In this document: positions 33,517-46,479 of the stretch, one piece after another
Layout: every line of letters starts with the position of its first letter
Position numbering within the stretch: position 1 is the stretch's first letter
From: Wyeomyia smithii
Taxonomy: Eukaryota; Arthropoda; Insecta; Diptera; Culicidae
DNA length: 64,000 bases
Assembly (NCBI RefSeq): GCF_029784165.1
Contig: NC_073696.1
Span: 23,195,530 to 23,259,529 of the forward strand
Direction of reading: 5' to 3'
Translations under genes and position numbers: made by a program
Notes under the pieces: generated by a model
Seen by the model: the letters and a program-made list of their open reading frames with translations, nothing else
Told to the model about the DNA's origin: nothing
The model's database searches: none

Positions 33517-35654
33517 ATCGTATCCATATATCGTTTTCCTGATCAGAGAATTTGCATCATGATCAGAAAAAAATATATCATAATCGGACCAGTCATTTCA
33601 TTTCCGGAACATTTATATCCAACTTTTTAGATAGATAATATAGTTGCCTAAAACTATTCCGAACATTGCAAAATGGACACTCTTAATATTTTTTTTAACA
33701 AAATCATTCCATAAATTTTATCAAGCTTGGCAAACTGAAGCGGTGAAGTCCCAGAAGTAAACTGTTCCGATCATGATACAAAACAGGCGTTCGCATTTTA
33801 CCAATAATTCCAATTTCAAAGCAAACATTTGGCTCAAGTAATGTTTCTATATGAACTCTGAATGTTAAAGAAACATTAAACTAAAACTACAATCTTTAAA
33901 TATTTTATTCCATTATTACTGCTTGAAAACAAAGAATAATAGCAATTGTAAGGGCGAATCGTGCTTGAAAATGGACCATTTTTAATACTATTTCACTAAC
34001 AGTATTAGTCAAAAAATGTTGATTAAACTTTCTGGATATCATCAGTAGAAGTTGTTTGATGATACTAGTAAATATTAGAAGAAATATTTCGTTAAATAGT
34101 AAAGTAATCTTGCATATGAGATATTAATCCGATCATGATACAAAACTCCAATTGGTGTTATGAACTGCTGAGTTATGCAGATTATCATACCTGTCAAAAA
34201 GTTGTACCTCTTCAACTATCCACACACTATTGCTGGGTCTAATTTAATCTTGTCATCGGTATCAGGTATTACTCGTATCTTTGAGGTAACAAGATTTTAT
34301 TGAATTAAAAATTTTTATGAATTAAAAAATATCATCACAAAAACAAGCATCAACCACGAATAGAGGTTGCAAAAGTTCAACTTCGACTTGTTCACAATCA
34401 ATTTCGATACTGAGTAGTTGCGCTAGCTAATTTTCGCTTGAATTCTAAAAAGAAATATGTTGACGTAGGACTACGTCTTTGTTTTCTATACTAGATTACA
34501 TTTTGTGAAATTGAAAATGAAACTGGCAAATGTTGTGTCAGATCTCAAACGATTACAGCAAGCAAACGACTTAATGCATCTTAGTCATTTGTTTGATATA
34601 ATGTTTAACATTGTTGCTTTACTGCTTAATGGTGAAAAAAGGTGGAAAGTTCCAAGGTCAAGCTTTTCCATACATTTTCCTTACTATTCCCTTGTTTCCC
34701 GAGCACGAATAACAATAACATGGACGAATAAATTCCACTGCCTACATATTCTGACTCTACAAAATGTTTTGTTCCGTTTGTCTTTCTCTAAGCTGCATGC
34801 CCACGTCCTCATGGCAAAAATCTACGCTGAATTCGATACAAAAGACTGCGTGTAGAAAATTCAGCTTCCGTCTAGTTTGTCACACAATAGCGAATGGAGT
34901 ATAGCTGTTAGTAGAGGTTCGCGACATTAAGAAACGAGAGCTGCATTCGAGTCAACTTCCAGGCACTGCGGAACATGTTACCTTAATTTTGCATACGGCA
35001 GCAATAGTTAACATCGTACGCTGCAGGATATTTTGCTGGCACAGCTACCGGAGGGCACAGTGGAGAGCAAACTTTATTATGCGCGGTCAAGCAAAATATT
35101 CAATGCTACCGGCGGTGGTGGTGCGATCATCAACGTTCTGTAGCACACATTTCGAGCTGAAGATTATAGAATCAGTTCTTTTCAGAACTATAAATGCTTG
35201 AAAATAAGAGTTATGAGAGGTAAATTAAATGAGCATGCATAACTTCTCACTGTTGAATTACCCGCAGGAATTCAGTAGACGTTGAAAATAATGACTGTCA
35301 ACAGTCAGTAATAAGTATTTGGACGTTTTGACCCTCTCTCTTAGCGGTTATTGTTAAAGTATGCTGTTATTCCAACAATTTTCAGTCGTTTTTTTTTTCT
35401 ATTGTGATTTGCGAACATTTATGTTAGGGTTGGAATAAAAATCGAATTTTCGAATTTCGTTTAGAAGTAGTGCCCAAAAGTTTCGTTTTCCTCGAATAAA
35501 ACCTCAATTGGGATTTGGAAACACGTGCCAGAAAGCGGTCTAAGTTTCACTTTTTTGAACGATGAAAAACAATGCACATTCTCCCGATTTCCGATGGTTC
35601 TGCAATATGTATTTCATTTTAGGCACTACTTCTAAGTGGAATTCAAGTTTTTCA
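33517..35654. other. AT-rich stretch with GATCATGATAC motifs, no gene recognised
   Basis: CGATCATGATACAAAAC occurs at about 33769 and 34132, and an inverted form (GTATCATGATCGGACC) at 32434, flanking the element above. They may be remnants of another repeat into which it inserted. A 116-codon frame at 34505-34855 has no recognisable domain. Confidence 0.4.
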
Positions 35655-36460
35655 GTGGCGATGGGCAAATGGCCTACGGTTCTCCAAGCTGAAATCTATG
35701 CCATTTTAGAATGTACTTCGATCTGCTTAAATCGAAAATCTAATCGAAATGCTAATATAAGCATATTTCTGATAGTCAAGCAGCCTTGAATGCTTTGATA
35801 TCTGTTACTTGCCCTTCCAAATTAGTTTGGGAATGTATTAAAATGCTTCAGCAACTAGCTACACTCAACAAGGTAAACCTTTACCGGGTTCCTCAACACT
35901 GTGGCATCGAAGGAAATGAAAAAGCGGATGCGGACTAACAGAGCTGGAATGGAGCTATCAGAATGGGAAAAAGTTCAGGTGCTTCTGATTTGGGATAGCA
36001 CTACAATAGCTCGTCATGCAAAACGATACATCAAGCCCAACGCTTCGACCGCACAAAAATTGTCGAACCTTTCGAAGAAGGATCTTAGAACTTACACTGG
36101 ACTGATCACTGGTCACTGTCCGAATCAATATCATCTAAAGCTAATAGTGAGGCTTGCAAATGAAAATTGTCGCTCCTGTTGCACAAGGAGTGAAAGTGCT
36201 CATCATTTGCTGTGTGAATGTCCAGTAATATTCACCAAACGGCGCAAATTTCTTGATAAGGGACTACTAGAACCTTGGGATATATGGGTTAGTTCTCCGA
36301 ACAATGTTTCAAAATTTATTCATTACATAATACCACATTGGGACAATGCCTTCAATCACGACAGTGACTATTAAAACATATAGTAATTGTCTATACAAGA
36401 AAACGCTTAAGGCAAAAGAGGACACACCACAATAGATCAAGGTACTGGTCGCAGTGGTAT
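35655..36460 (+). pseudogene. LINE 3' end with RNase H domain, copy 1 (frameshifted)
   Basis: This is the tail of a non-LTR retrotransposon polyprotein, I-superfamily style with an RNase H domain after the reverse transcriptase. The frames read MGKWPTVLQAEIYAILEC, then after a shift DSQAALNALISVTC, VNLYRVPQHCGIEGNEKADAD, and a C-terminal part with CRSCC...HHLLCECP ending near 36374. The conserved RNase H glutamate (QAE) and aspartates (SDSQ and KAD) are visible, but the VPGH motif has become VPQH. The reverse transcriptase and endonuclease are missing. Its 3' flank (CTGGTCGCAGTGGTATAATG) matches copy 2 at 49.4 kb. Confidence 0.8.
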
Positions 36461-37251
36461 AATGTCCCCAACAAGGAAAAAATAGAAAAAGCAGAATTTT
36501 AAGGTCAAATTTTTCTCACACAAGCCATTGCCACCCTAGTGTATATGTTGAATCAAAGCATGAATATCCTAGTGATTTATGCCTTATTTTGAAGTTTGAA
36601 TCTAGATATTGGGGTGTTCGAAATTTGAGTCACATTTTAGGACAATGATTCATATTGCGCACAGTCAAATATAATTCCCCTTTCATTTAAAATTATCAAA
36701 TCAACCAAAATATCACATCGCAACCCACAAAAATTTCTCTCACATATCATTTCGAAAAAAAACTATTATTTTATAAATTTATAAATAAATTTGCCCAGAA
36801 GGAAGCACAACGAAACTTTTCCAGGGAATTTAAAAGTGGCGATATTTGGCAGGAGGAGCAAGGCTCGGTATAGTAGAGCAGTAAGTGTCTAAAAGGAAGA
36901 GTAAAATCACATTACACACAAGAACGGATAAATAATAAGCATGCCACTTCTCAGTTGCGGTATTGTTAATAATAGAAGTGCGGGATACAGCAGGCACCCG
37001 GGCGTTATGCACATAATAGAACAACGATTTTGGTAGAATTAAAGAAGTCCATACAGGAAAAAAAAATTCAAATTAATATCTTCACTTATAATAATTCGAT
37101 AGAACATGAAATTAAGCAGTGTTTCTGGTTGTACTTAACACTGTGCATGCGAATGACATAAACTATTTGTGGAACTAATTTCCCACACAAAATAAACATT
37201 AAATTAGAGGAGGGCGTCATATGGAAAAAATAAAACTTGATAACAAAAACT
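36461..37251. other. AT-rich spacer, nothing recognised
   Basis: Short frames only, with no repeat ends noticed. Confidence 0.45.
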
Positions 37252-38042
37252 CAGAACCAAGTTTTTTTTGTTCTATTTGGGGCCCCAAACAATTCTAAAT
37301 TATTTAAAAGTCGATCGGTTTTGTCTACAAGTTTGTATGAGAAAACCTGCTTTTTTGCATTTTCCATTCTAGAGACCTGAGAATGGCTTGAACCTTACGC
37401 TTTATGACTTTAAAAGATAGGTTTTTTGATGCTCAACACGACTTTACCGAAGACAATGAAGAGCTAGGATGTCCTTTAAAAATGTCATCGCTGTTCGAAG
37501 TTGAGATTGTCGAATTGTATGCAGAGAATCATTTTGTTCGCCAACACTACCAGTGTTTCGGCGTCAGTCAGATTTTCATCAGAAGTTACCTCTACAACAT
37601 AATGTAGATTCAATCAGCGTCTATAATATTTACGTACATTTGTTTGATTGATCCAGCTGAGTGTATAAACTCGATACGACATCATACTTCTGATGGTAAT
37701 CCTACTGACGCAGGTACACTGGTAGTGTTGGCAGAAAAATAATTTTCTGTATTCAATTCGACATACTCTACTTAGAACAATCATAACTTTTTATAGGGAC
37801 ATCATAGCTCTTCAGTGTCTTCGGCATAGTTGTTAAGCATCTACATTGCTATACTTCAACGAGATGTATTGCATTATTCCAGCATTACTGAGCTCTATAG
37901 AAAGGGTAATGCAAAAAAGTAGGTTTTTCAAATTGAAAAAAAAAATTAAAATGTAATGCGCCAAGCGGTGACAAAACTAATCGACTTCCGGTAAGTTTTG
38001 GATTGTTTGGGCCTCCAAATGAAACCAAAAAACTTGGTTCTG
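37252..38042. mobile_element. Fold-back element, arms about 340 bp
   Basis: CAGAACCAAG (37252) matches CTTGGTTCTG (to 38042) in inverted orientation. The arms continue inward with shared blocks: the gggccccaaacaatt/gattgtttgggcctc pair, aagtcgat/atcgactt, gaagac...agagctA/tagctcttcagtgtc, and ccaacactaccagtgt/acactggtagtgttgg at the inner ends. The arms are diverged, and 37590-37705 forms the loop. It appears non-coding. Confidence 0.75.
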
Positions 38043-39399
38043 TAAAATCGAGCACATTTGAGTGCGTGAAATTAATTAGAAAATACAAACAACATAGAAA
38101 TCCTGCATCAAATGATTTCGAAGAGGCTTGAAAAGTTCAGATGCGCTGGAAAAAATTTAGTGAAACTTAAAAAATCATAACCTCGGAATATTTGAAAAAA
38201 GAAAAGAACCTTAACTGAGATCTATAAAAAGTGATCAGAAGTGATCGTTTGAGAAAGGTCTCGAAAGCCTCGAATTTGAAGTAACCCTCACAATAATCAT
38301 GAGTTTTAACTCTTCAAAAAATCAATGAAGACTCGTCAGCCTGAATACTTTGAATCTGTGTTACAAAACTTGTATCCGAGTACATTCCATGAAATTTGGA
38401 TGAACCGCCGGTTTCGAAATTCGAAAGTTTTTTTTTTCAGGTAATGTTTACTATAAAATTTTGGATGTTCTGGTGGGAAAATTCACTATTTTACTGTTCT
38501 TCAAATAAACGCGGTAAATTAAAAATAAATTCGAGCTCAAGCTTTGCAGTGTCTAAGATTGAGGCAAATCTAACAGCAATGCTTTTTAATAATTCCACAA
38601 TTCGGAAAAACGGAACATTCTTGAAATGATTCGATAACATTCTGAGCCAGATTCCATTATTTTATACAATTTTGTGAAAAGATACCATCCGATTATACAT
38701 TTGTTTTTTAGTTTGTGTAGTTTCATTATTCTACCCTGCCAAGTTACATTTTACTGAAATTAATTTGAAGAAGAATACCATATTAGTTACGTGACAGCGC
38801 AGAACCTTCTTCAATTTATTGAACTACAAAAAAACTTTAATTTGAATTAAAAAACGCAACTATAATGATCACAATAGTATGTAGAAGTATTTCAAAGTGT
38901 AATGTCTTTGTTGATTTTTCGCTTTTTGAATAAATAAGACCAAATCCAATATCTTTGAAAATCACTTGCTCTGGGATGAAGAGAAATCAATTTTGGCCTT
39001 GAAGATCTAAAGCTCCTTTCTTAGGTATTTTTGGTTAAATATTTATTATGGAATTTTTGAGGAAGAATCAAAATAAATTTTGTTGAATTTTTAATGGATT
39101 AAAGATAGGTTTAAGGTCTTTTGGTTTTGCTTATGACATGAAAATTATTTTATTGGATCATAAAATGATAGATAACGATGGTTGCTACAATGAATCCATC
39201 ATCAAAATGCATCAAGTTAAGCATCATAAAAAAGTAGTATATCTGTTACTAAGACTACCTGATTTTATATCATTACAATCATATTTAATGCGGCCGTCTT
39301 AATAACATATAATAAACTACATTTTTCGAATTTAGAATAAGTCCTAGCGCAAAATAGGTTATTCCCATTAAAGCAAAACAACAACTATTTGATCTGCTA
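38043..39399. other. AT-rich unassigned stretch
   Basis: No gene, tandem array or transposon end is recognised. Confidence 0.45.
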
Positions 39400-40014
39400 A
39401 ACCAACACGTAGTTGTGTTCCCCTTTTTCCCTTGGCTCGATCTCCTAGATTCTCCAAGCGCTTCTATCCCCTCCTCCTCCCTCCCACCGAGTGCGATCAC
39501 ACCAGGCTCAAAATCTTTCCGGGTTGCAACAATAGACGGCACACCAAGGGGCATTTCTCCCGTTGAAATCTCCTGCCTTCGCCTTCGCACTTGGATTCCC
39601 GCCACACGACCGCCCGCCCGCCCGCTTTCTTCCAAACACGATCTCCGCACCGACAATTCTATATTAAGCGATACAGGTATTTACTTCATCATCATATTTT
39701 TAATATATAAAATACTTTCCCGTGTTCACCTTCCCCCCTCCGCTACCCCTCTCAAGGCCCGTGACACCACCCAACTGCGCGCTCAACACAGTTAGGCTCA
39801 CTCTCGGGCCCGGTTTTATGATGCATATTATACGATCTTTCTGTCACTCTTTGTCGTTCTCTTTTTCGCCATATTCCAAACCAAGTCCGTCCAAGTCGGA
39901 CTCTCGGAGGTTCCTATGCACACACTCTCCGATGAAATGTTCCCTACTTTCCAGACTCCCCTGTACTCTTCAGACCCCCTGTTCCTCCTCACTGGGTATC
40001 TCGTTTTCCTGCGC

Positions 40015-40053
<39 letters not shown>

Positions 40054-41350
40054 CATATGTACGACCGAATTGTGGCTGTTTAATTATGCCGACATACAAA
40101 CAGGCTCGACTGTGGCAATAACAACAACACCAACAACCGCCGCTGCCGCAGCAGCAGCAGCACCGGTGATGATGACCATGTCGAAAAAATAGGCTACCAA
40201 CACACTAATTGGGCAAAATTTTCACTCACATCCCCGCACCCGTGTACTGCGAGGAGCTTTTCATCTCGATTGGCTGGGCGCACACAGAAGCTGATAAGTG
40301 CGACGACAACAGTAACGACGACAATGACGATCGATTCGATGATCGTCGTTCGGATCGATCAGATTTGGGTTTAACTCCAATTGGGGCTAATTTTGTGCGC
40401 AATGAATAAATTCGTTTAGCTCTTTTATCCTCGTAACTCTCAGTCAGGGGAAAATCGCGATAATAATTTGTGCATTATAATTGATAGTACGAGCGCTCGT
40501 TAGCTGATTTTGCATAACAGACCCAAAAAAAAATCTTTCCAAGCAGGACGAATCAGTTTGGCAACCCTCCTCAAACGGTATGTAATATGGCCGCACAGCA
40601 CACAGTGCTTTCGGCGAGCACAAATATAGTCTCATGATGCCTCTTCTCGACCCACACACGCTCTCACATCTCCGCCAGAGAACACAGAATTCTGTCCGAG
40701 GCTGTCTGTTTTGCTTTCGTTCCTCTTTCCACACAATTTCTTCCAGCCAAGTTCCCTGCTTCAGCTCTGCGGCTTCGCATTTACGTTCCAGTCCAGTCCG
40801 CTGTTGTTGGTTCGTGTGCTTTTTCTTTTCCTCGGATTTATCGAAAAAAAAATTAGTCAAATTTTTTCACTCCTCTTACACTCTTCCTTCTTCGCGGGCC
40901 TCCTCGCTCACGGCTGCGCCCGACGTCCTCCCCACGGTGCGTCGCCGCCGGTGCTTACACGCATTCCGTTCGCGCGGGGGTAAATTTGATCCTATTCAAC
41001 ACTTCTTGAACTGATTTCATCAAAAACCGATTCACGATGTACGATTATTACGATATATGTGTGTACAACAGCAACAACAACAACTTTCAGCTCACTTCAC
41101 CGGAGGCCCGGATGAATTCACGGAATATTTCACTGCGTGTTTTTATTTTTCTCCTTTACTTTTTCCACTATTGCTTTTGGTCTTCTTGCGGTTCAACACC
41201 GCGCCAATCTCACCAGAATGACCTAATGCGGCCCCGACCACTCGAACCCGAACTCGCGAACTGTTCTCGAATGGCTGCGTTGGTTACCGGCTCAACCCAG
41301 AGGGAGGGAGGCTAATCCAAGCCGAAAATCTGCAAAATTCAGAAAAAGAG
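39400..41350. promoter_or_regulatory. GC-richer unique island; possible minus-strand 5' untranslated exon
   Basis: The segment contrasts with its AT-rich neighbours and lacks repeats apart from a (TC)n tract (40019-40050) and a GCAGCAGCAGCAG tract (40150-40163). Read on the minus strand, 41280-40870 has the look of a dipteran 5' leader: ACAGTTCGCGAGTTCGGG near 41263-41246, GTGGTCGG about 25 bases further, then AAGTG/GAAAAAG-rich sequence with several GTGAG donors (for example CTG|GTGAGA near 41216). This could be a distal first exon of ft or of another gene. No protein frame is convincing. Confidence 0.3.
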
Positions 41351-43684
41351 AGCAAGAAAACGAAAACCAAAGTTAGCCAATACGTTATTGATTAATCATT
41401 TATCACTATCGCCGAAGGTGATGTGAATGGACTGACAGATGGTTTGGCATCTAGTCTAACCACGCGAGGCCTCGTGCGCGCATGCAACGTTGTCTCTGTA
41501 CGAGCTGTACGATCGACCGAGCGGCGGTGGCGGATCGACTTCGACACAATGGGCCAAATATGTTGCTGTTTTAGATTACAAGGTAAATAATTTCTAGTTC
41601 TAATTTTGTTCTCATGACATTTATCTCTCAGAACACTGGGTTTATCAAGGGGAGAGTGTTTTCTACTACACAAATATGTCATAATAGAAAAAAGAAGCGA
41701 AACACGTGTCATTTCGATACAGTGTAAAAATGAACTTTTTTAGCATGTCTATAAAATCAAAAAAAAAAAAATAGGTTCGCTTCAACGCATATTTTTAAGG
41801 AAAACTATAAAAGTTCCTTTTGAAATTGTTTTTTTTTCTCCAAACACGTTATTAAAACTCTTTGGTCAGCAGGATTTTTAGGTTGCTCCGACTTTCAGTA
41901 AGTCAAATTAAGTGAACAAGTTTTTTTTATTTTAACTGTTTGCTTCTTGAGCTGATTTGCGTTACTGCAGCACCTAAAGAGCTTGACAGTAAATTTTCAC
42001 TAAATAATTCGAATACAGAAAGTAGACAATTTCTGAATATGAACTGTAAGTCTGCCATTCCGATACAACAATAACTCTTTACTGGATCCCAGCAATCAAA
42101 ATCTGCCGCGGCCGACTAATTTACTAAGTGTGAAAGCAGCTTTTCAGTGCGTGTTGTAAGAGTGCCTTTCGAAAGGTTTTCGTTGCGTGTGTGACAGCCA
42201 CTTCGTCTGGTTACAAAAACTGAATGCGAATTAAGAAATCTTTCGTCTGAAGAAGATGAGAAAATGTGGTGAAATTTAAAAAAGCCGGAGCTTATGTCGG
42301 CTATAAAAAATGCCTCTGGTGAAATTATTGAATGACAACGATAGAAATTTTTTGAAAATCATGTTTTGCAAAGAAAATGCAGCTCTTTCAGATGACATAA
42401 AAAACTGCTATAGCTAAACAACCCAATCAACAAATTTCTACTTTCTTTCTGTATGTGTTTGGTTTCTTATTATTGGTTTTGCAGTTTCGGGAACGAAATA
42501 TCTGAAAAATAGAAAACTTCCCTAAGCAAGTCACCAACTGGTGTCGAAACGTTGGACAAAATCATTTTTAATGTTTTTCAGTCGTTATATGCAGTGTTGT
42601 TAGTCTCACTCAAAAACAGCATGCAACATCTCATGTGAGGTTCTCGTTGCTCCCGATATCTTACACTGGAGATCTATTTCTCGTTCTTGCGTCTTCGCTG
42701 CTCGCATATGCACACACGCGCACCTACTCTTTAACTCGCGTGTACTCTCCCACTTGCGAGCACAACCAGCCGAAGACAATCGTTTCAAGATGCACTGCGA
42801 TGGTTGCGGAGACAGAAAAAATATTTCAAAAAGGATAACGGACCATTTCGGTTGCGATTTGATTCGGCTGGTTCTGCATAAGAGTGCCTTACTAAAGCAG
42901 CCCGATACCCTCCAGGTTCCAGTATGCGATACTTTATAGATTCTTCCCCCACGCTCGGCTGTCGGTGCACGTAGCAAAACCGGGTAGATGAAGAAAGCAT
43001 TTTTGTTTTCGAGCACGTTTTTTCAAGCACTCCTCTTAGTCGAGCAATTTTAGTTGAGTACTCTTGCTCGCAAGCAGAAACTCGTGTACTTTTTCACAGT
43101 CGCTAAGTAGCAAAACAAAAGAGTTTTTGCGTGCGGATGCAACAACCGCAGCTTCTCAGGCGGGTACATGTAGAAGAAAGAATATCATCATACTGACATA
43201 AGCGTGTGTGTAAAAGACTTGAGAAGCGTAGCGTATGTCTCGTTCTCAAGCAGAAGGGAGGAGAAAGGTTTTGGTTTTTGCTCGCTTTGCAACACTGGTT
43301 TTATGTCCTCTTTGACAAATTCAAGTTTAGTTTTCCCTAGTATACAAAGTCTTTTTTACGCGGGGGATGTGTTCCAAATTTATATGAGCACGCATAATAA
43401 GAGACTTTTTTGAGTTGTAAATATAACGAAAAAGCCGTCCTAACATATTTAAACCTTGTTCAAATATTATAGGTGTCAAACTCGATATCAACATGCAATG
43501 TTTAGAGCTATCTGTATTTACACCATTGTAATTTTTTTCAAACGGATTTATGGATTTATGGTTATTTATGGTTATGGCTTCATTGAAATTCATTTACGAA
43601 AAAGAGCAAACTATTTGTTCCTTAAGTTGACCGTTTCAGCCATATCTAAGTGTTCATCAAACATTGATGCATTTTAATCCTTCC
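41351..43684. other. Unassigned stretch
   Basis: 42.6-43.1 kb is rich in GAGCAC/GTGCTC and ACTCGCGTGTA motifs. A phrase CACCAACTGGTGTCGAAACG at 42531-42550 recalls Penelope-type ends but lacks a ribozyme core. Frames overlapping on both strands have no recognisable product. Confidence 0.4.
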
Positions 43685-44560
43685 AGGATCCAGAAATTCC
43701 AATCCAGAATCATTTAATCAACTTAAAAATATTCTAGAATTATTTTCGAATTTTTGTAGAATCATTGCAAAATCGCCATAGTCATATTTTGAAATAGTTT
43801 TAAAATCATGTCAGAATACTTTTATAATAATGCTTGAATCATTTTGGAATTATTTATTTTTGAAACATCTCAATACTATTCAAGAGTGATTTTGTGATAC
43901 CTTGATTCTTTTCAGAATAATTCCAGAACCATTTTAAAGTCATTTGAAAACCATTTTTGAATCATTTCAGAATCTTTTTAGAATCATATGAGATTCATTT
44001 TAGAATCGTTGCGGAGTCATTTCAAAATCATTTTAGAATCATTTTAGAATCATTTGAACCAGTTTGGAATCATTTTAAAACCATTTTGAAGTCATCTGAG
44101 ATAATCATTTAAGAATCATTTCAGAATTTTTTTACAATTTTTTAAAATAATCTAAGAATTTTTCCATTTGAGGAACGCTTCGAAATTTTATTTATTTGGA
44201 AATCTTTTTTTTTTCTTCATCTATTCTTATAAATCATTTGAAAACCATTAGTTTTTTAGCTCAATATCATTTTAGTACACACTTGAAATTAATTACCGCT
44301 CGCTCAAAAAATGACAGCTGTAACATTTTTTCGCAAATCTCGGTTCATCCAACTAAAATTTCGGCATGAAATATCCGAAATCTCGGTAGCGATCGCTCGG
44401 TAATATTTTGTGCCGAAATTTCTATTAGGTTCAATCGAAATTTGCGCACAGAAATGACAGCTGTCATTTTTTCCCGAGCACTCAGTGGTGTCGTCCTCGG
44501 CAATAAATTACCGCAATTAGACAGTGAATTCTAAGTGTGTATCATTTTAGAAAGTTATTT
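43685..44560. repeat. AATCATTTTAGA-type degenerate satellite
   Basis: From about 43685 to 44270, units of about 12-16 bp of the form (G)AATCATTT(T/C)(A/G)(G/A) recur with variable spacing, and the pattern resumes after the MITE (TATCATTTTAGAAAG at 44540). It is the same style of short degenerate array as the CAGTTT satellite but with a different unit. Confidence 0.7.
44278..44539. mobile_element. Fold-back MITE with TA target duplication
   Basis: The ends CACACTTGAAATT (44278) and GAATTCTAAGTGTG (to 44539) are imperfect inverted copies flanked on both sides by TA (44276-44277 and 44540-44541). Inner inverted blocks include ATGACAGCTGT/ACAGCTGTCAT and CTAAAATTTCGGCA/TGCCGAAATTT. At 262 bp with no coding capacity it fits a TA-targeting MITE. 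Confidence 0.8.
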
Positions 44561-46479
44561 TTGCACTACTTAGGGCGCATGTAATTGAATTTTCTTTTCA
44601 CAGTGTCTCTCAAACTTAATCTGGGATGAAAAAACCCACTCTTTAAACAACCTGCAATTTTATCTCTTAAATAACACTGGTCGATAAAAGTGAAAAAAAA
44701 AACAGGTGCCCTGAGGCTCAAAACAGTTACCCAAAAAAGATTCGAGTTCTAGTTCTTTTTTTTTTTATTTCTGATTTTTGGACTCTCTAGTGTATGCAGA
44801 AGTACGTCAAAAGACCAGAGAATTATTGCTCGCCAGGTTCGTCGCTTCTCCGTTTGCTTACGGAAAAACTCATTTGAGTCTCTGAAAAAGTTATCATCAC
44901 TAGGTGCACCAAAATTCACAGGAATAATTGAAAAACTATAATCTTTCATTTTTTTCTCAGTTTAAGCTCTAGGGTAAAACTTGTGTTTACCAATGTAATC
45001 CAAAGGTTCACCAGCTTACATCACAGATTTCCGTATGATTTTTATGTTTCCTTAATTAAGGTATCCTTGCAATGTTCGTTTTCACTTTCGTATAAGTGCT
45101 TTAACCTTTTACATTAATGTTTAATCATGATAGTTTACATTTCAATTATGAGGTTTATGTCCCTAATACCAGTTTTATGAGAGCTTACAGGAGAAACAGC
45201 AAGTTGAGACGCACATAACTCGACGGAAGGGAATGTTATTGCTTACAGCAGTTACATAATAACCGCGAGGGTTATCTACCATTTAAAAACTAAACTTTCA
45301 ATTCCATCCCACAGTGCGCATGCGTTGCCACCACCACTTGGGACCAGGTCGGGTTTCTCGCTGGGAGGCTTTGAAGTCACTCGCCAAAAAATGTGATTTA
45401 TGATCTGCCCACCACAATGATAGACAGTCGCGCGGCACCGCTGCCAGCTCACAGGAGGTGACCCGGGCCGAGTGTGAAGGCCTCAGTGCTTGCAGTATGA
45501 TGAATTGGACGTAATTTATTTTTACAGAGCACAAACCTCAAACCCGGTTCGGTACCGGGCGGCTCCTTCGGTTTGTAGGTACATGAAACTCGAGCCATGT
45601 TACGTAGAGTAGCTAATCCTCGACCGGACCGGGGGAAAAAAGTGGTTGGACCAACGAGGTCCGAAAATGGAAATTGGGAGAATGCTGAATTTAGAACTAA
45701 TTTTCTCTAGCACCAGAAAGCAGAATTAAAGCAGGCCACGAATGTCATGTTATTTTCGCACCCACGTTTCGTTGTTTTGATTTATTTCGGGTCAGTGGTG
45801 AAACATCGGCGCTTTGAAAATCGTGTTTAAGTGCCGTTAAGATAAAGGGTATTTAGAGTTTTTCAACCGTAAAGGTGGCAGTGATAAAGGTAGCGCTAAA
45901 GATCCCATATAGCAAGACTGAAGCCGGATATTAGGAGGATTTCACGTAAACTCAAACAGGTATAAATTCTCCCTGGCATTTTTTTCGTGCGATTATTTCC
46001 CGATATTCCTTGGAGGTAGAATACCTGAATGCACCAAGAAACCGAATATTAATGCCTAAGGCTACTTTGAAATCACAAAATGAAACCATTTCTGATACTT
46101 TCTAATCCAAAAAATGAGCGAATTATGGTTTCGGGGGGAATTGAAATCCCTTGTTAGTAAAAATGTAAACTGTGCTCCGTGTGAATTCTGACAATTGAAA
46201 ACATTTCAATTAAGCTGGTTGCTTGTAAAGGCCTCGCAGAACAACTAAATGTGAACTTGGCAGATCCTCCGATTAAGCGACGAACTTCGTTTACCCTTCG
46301 CGTTCTTAATCAGTACACACACAGCACAGGATATTCCGAAACGATTTACAAACAATTCTGAGAATGAATTAAGCAAACACAGCTCGGCGAGGAGCCGCAC
46401 ATACATGCTGGCTCGAGAAATATAGCACATCGTTACGAAAAAATAGGAACCGCTCTAACAAGAGCGTATCCATCGCAGC
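44561..46479. other. Unassigned stretch
   Basis: 44820-44970 is a dispersed repeat shared with about 30.9 kb. 45.28-45.66 kb is GC-richer and unique, with a 78-codon minus-strand frame (45298-45534) of unknown value. No gene is called. Confidence 0.4.

Noticed and set aside
42531..42560. GTGTCGAAACGTTGGAC phrase as another Penelope ribozyme
   Set aside because: The GAAA is present but no CTGANGA core with stem II can be placed upstream.
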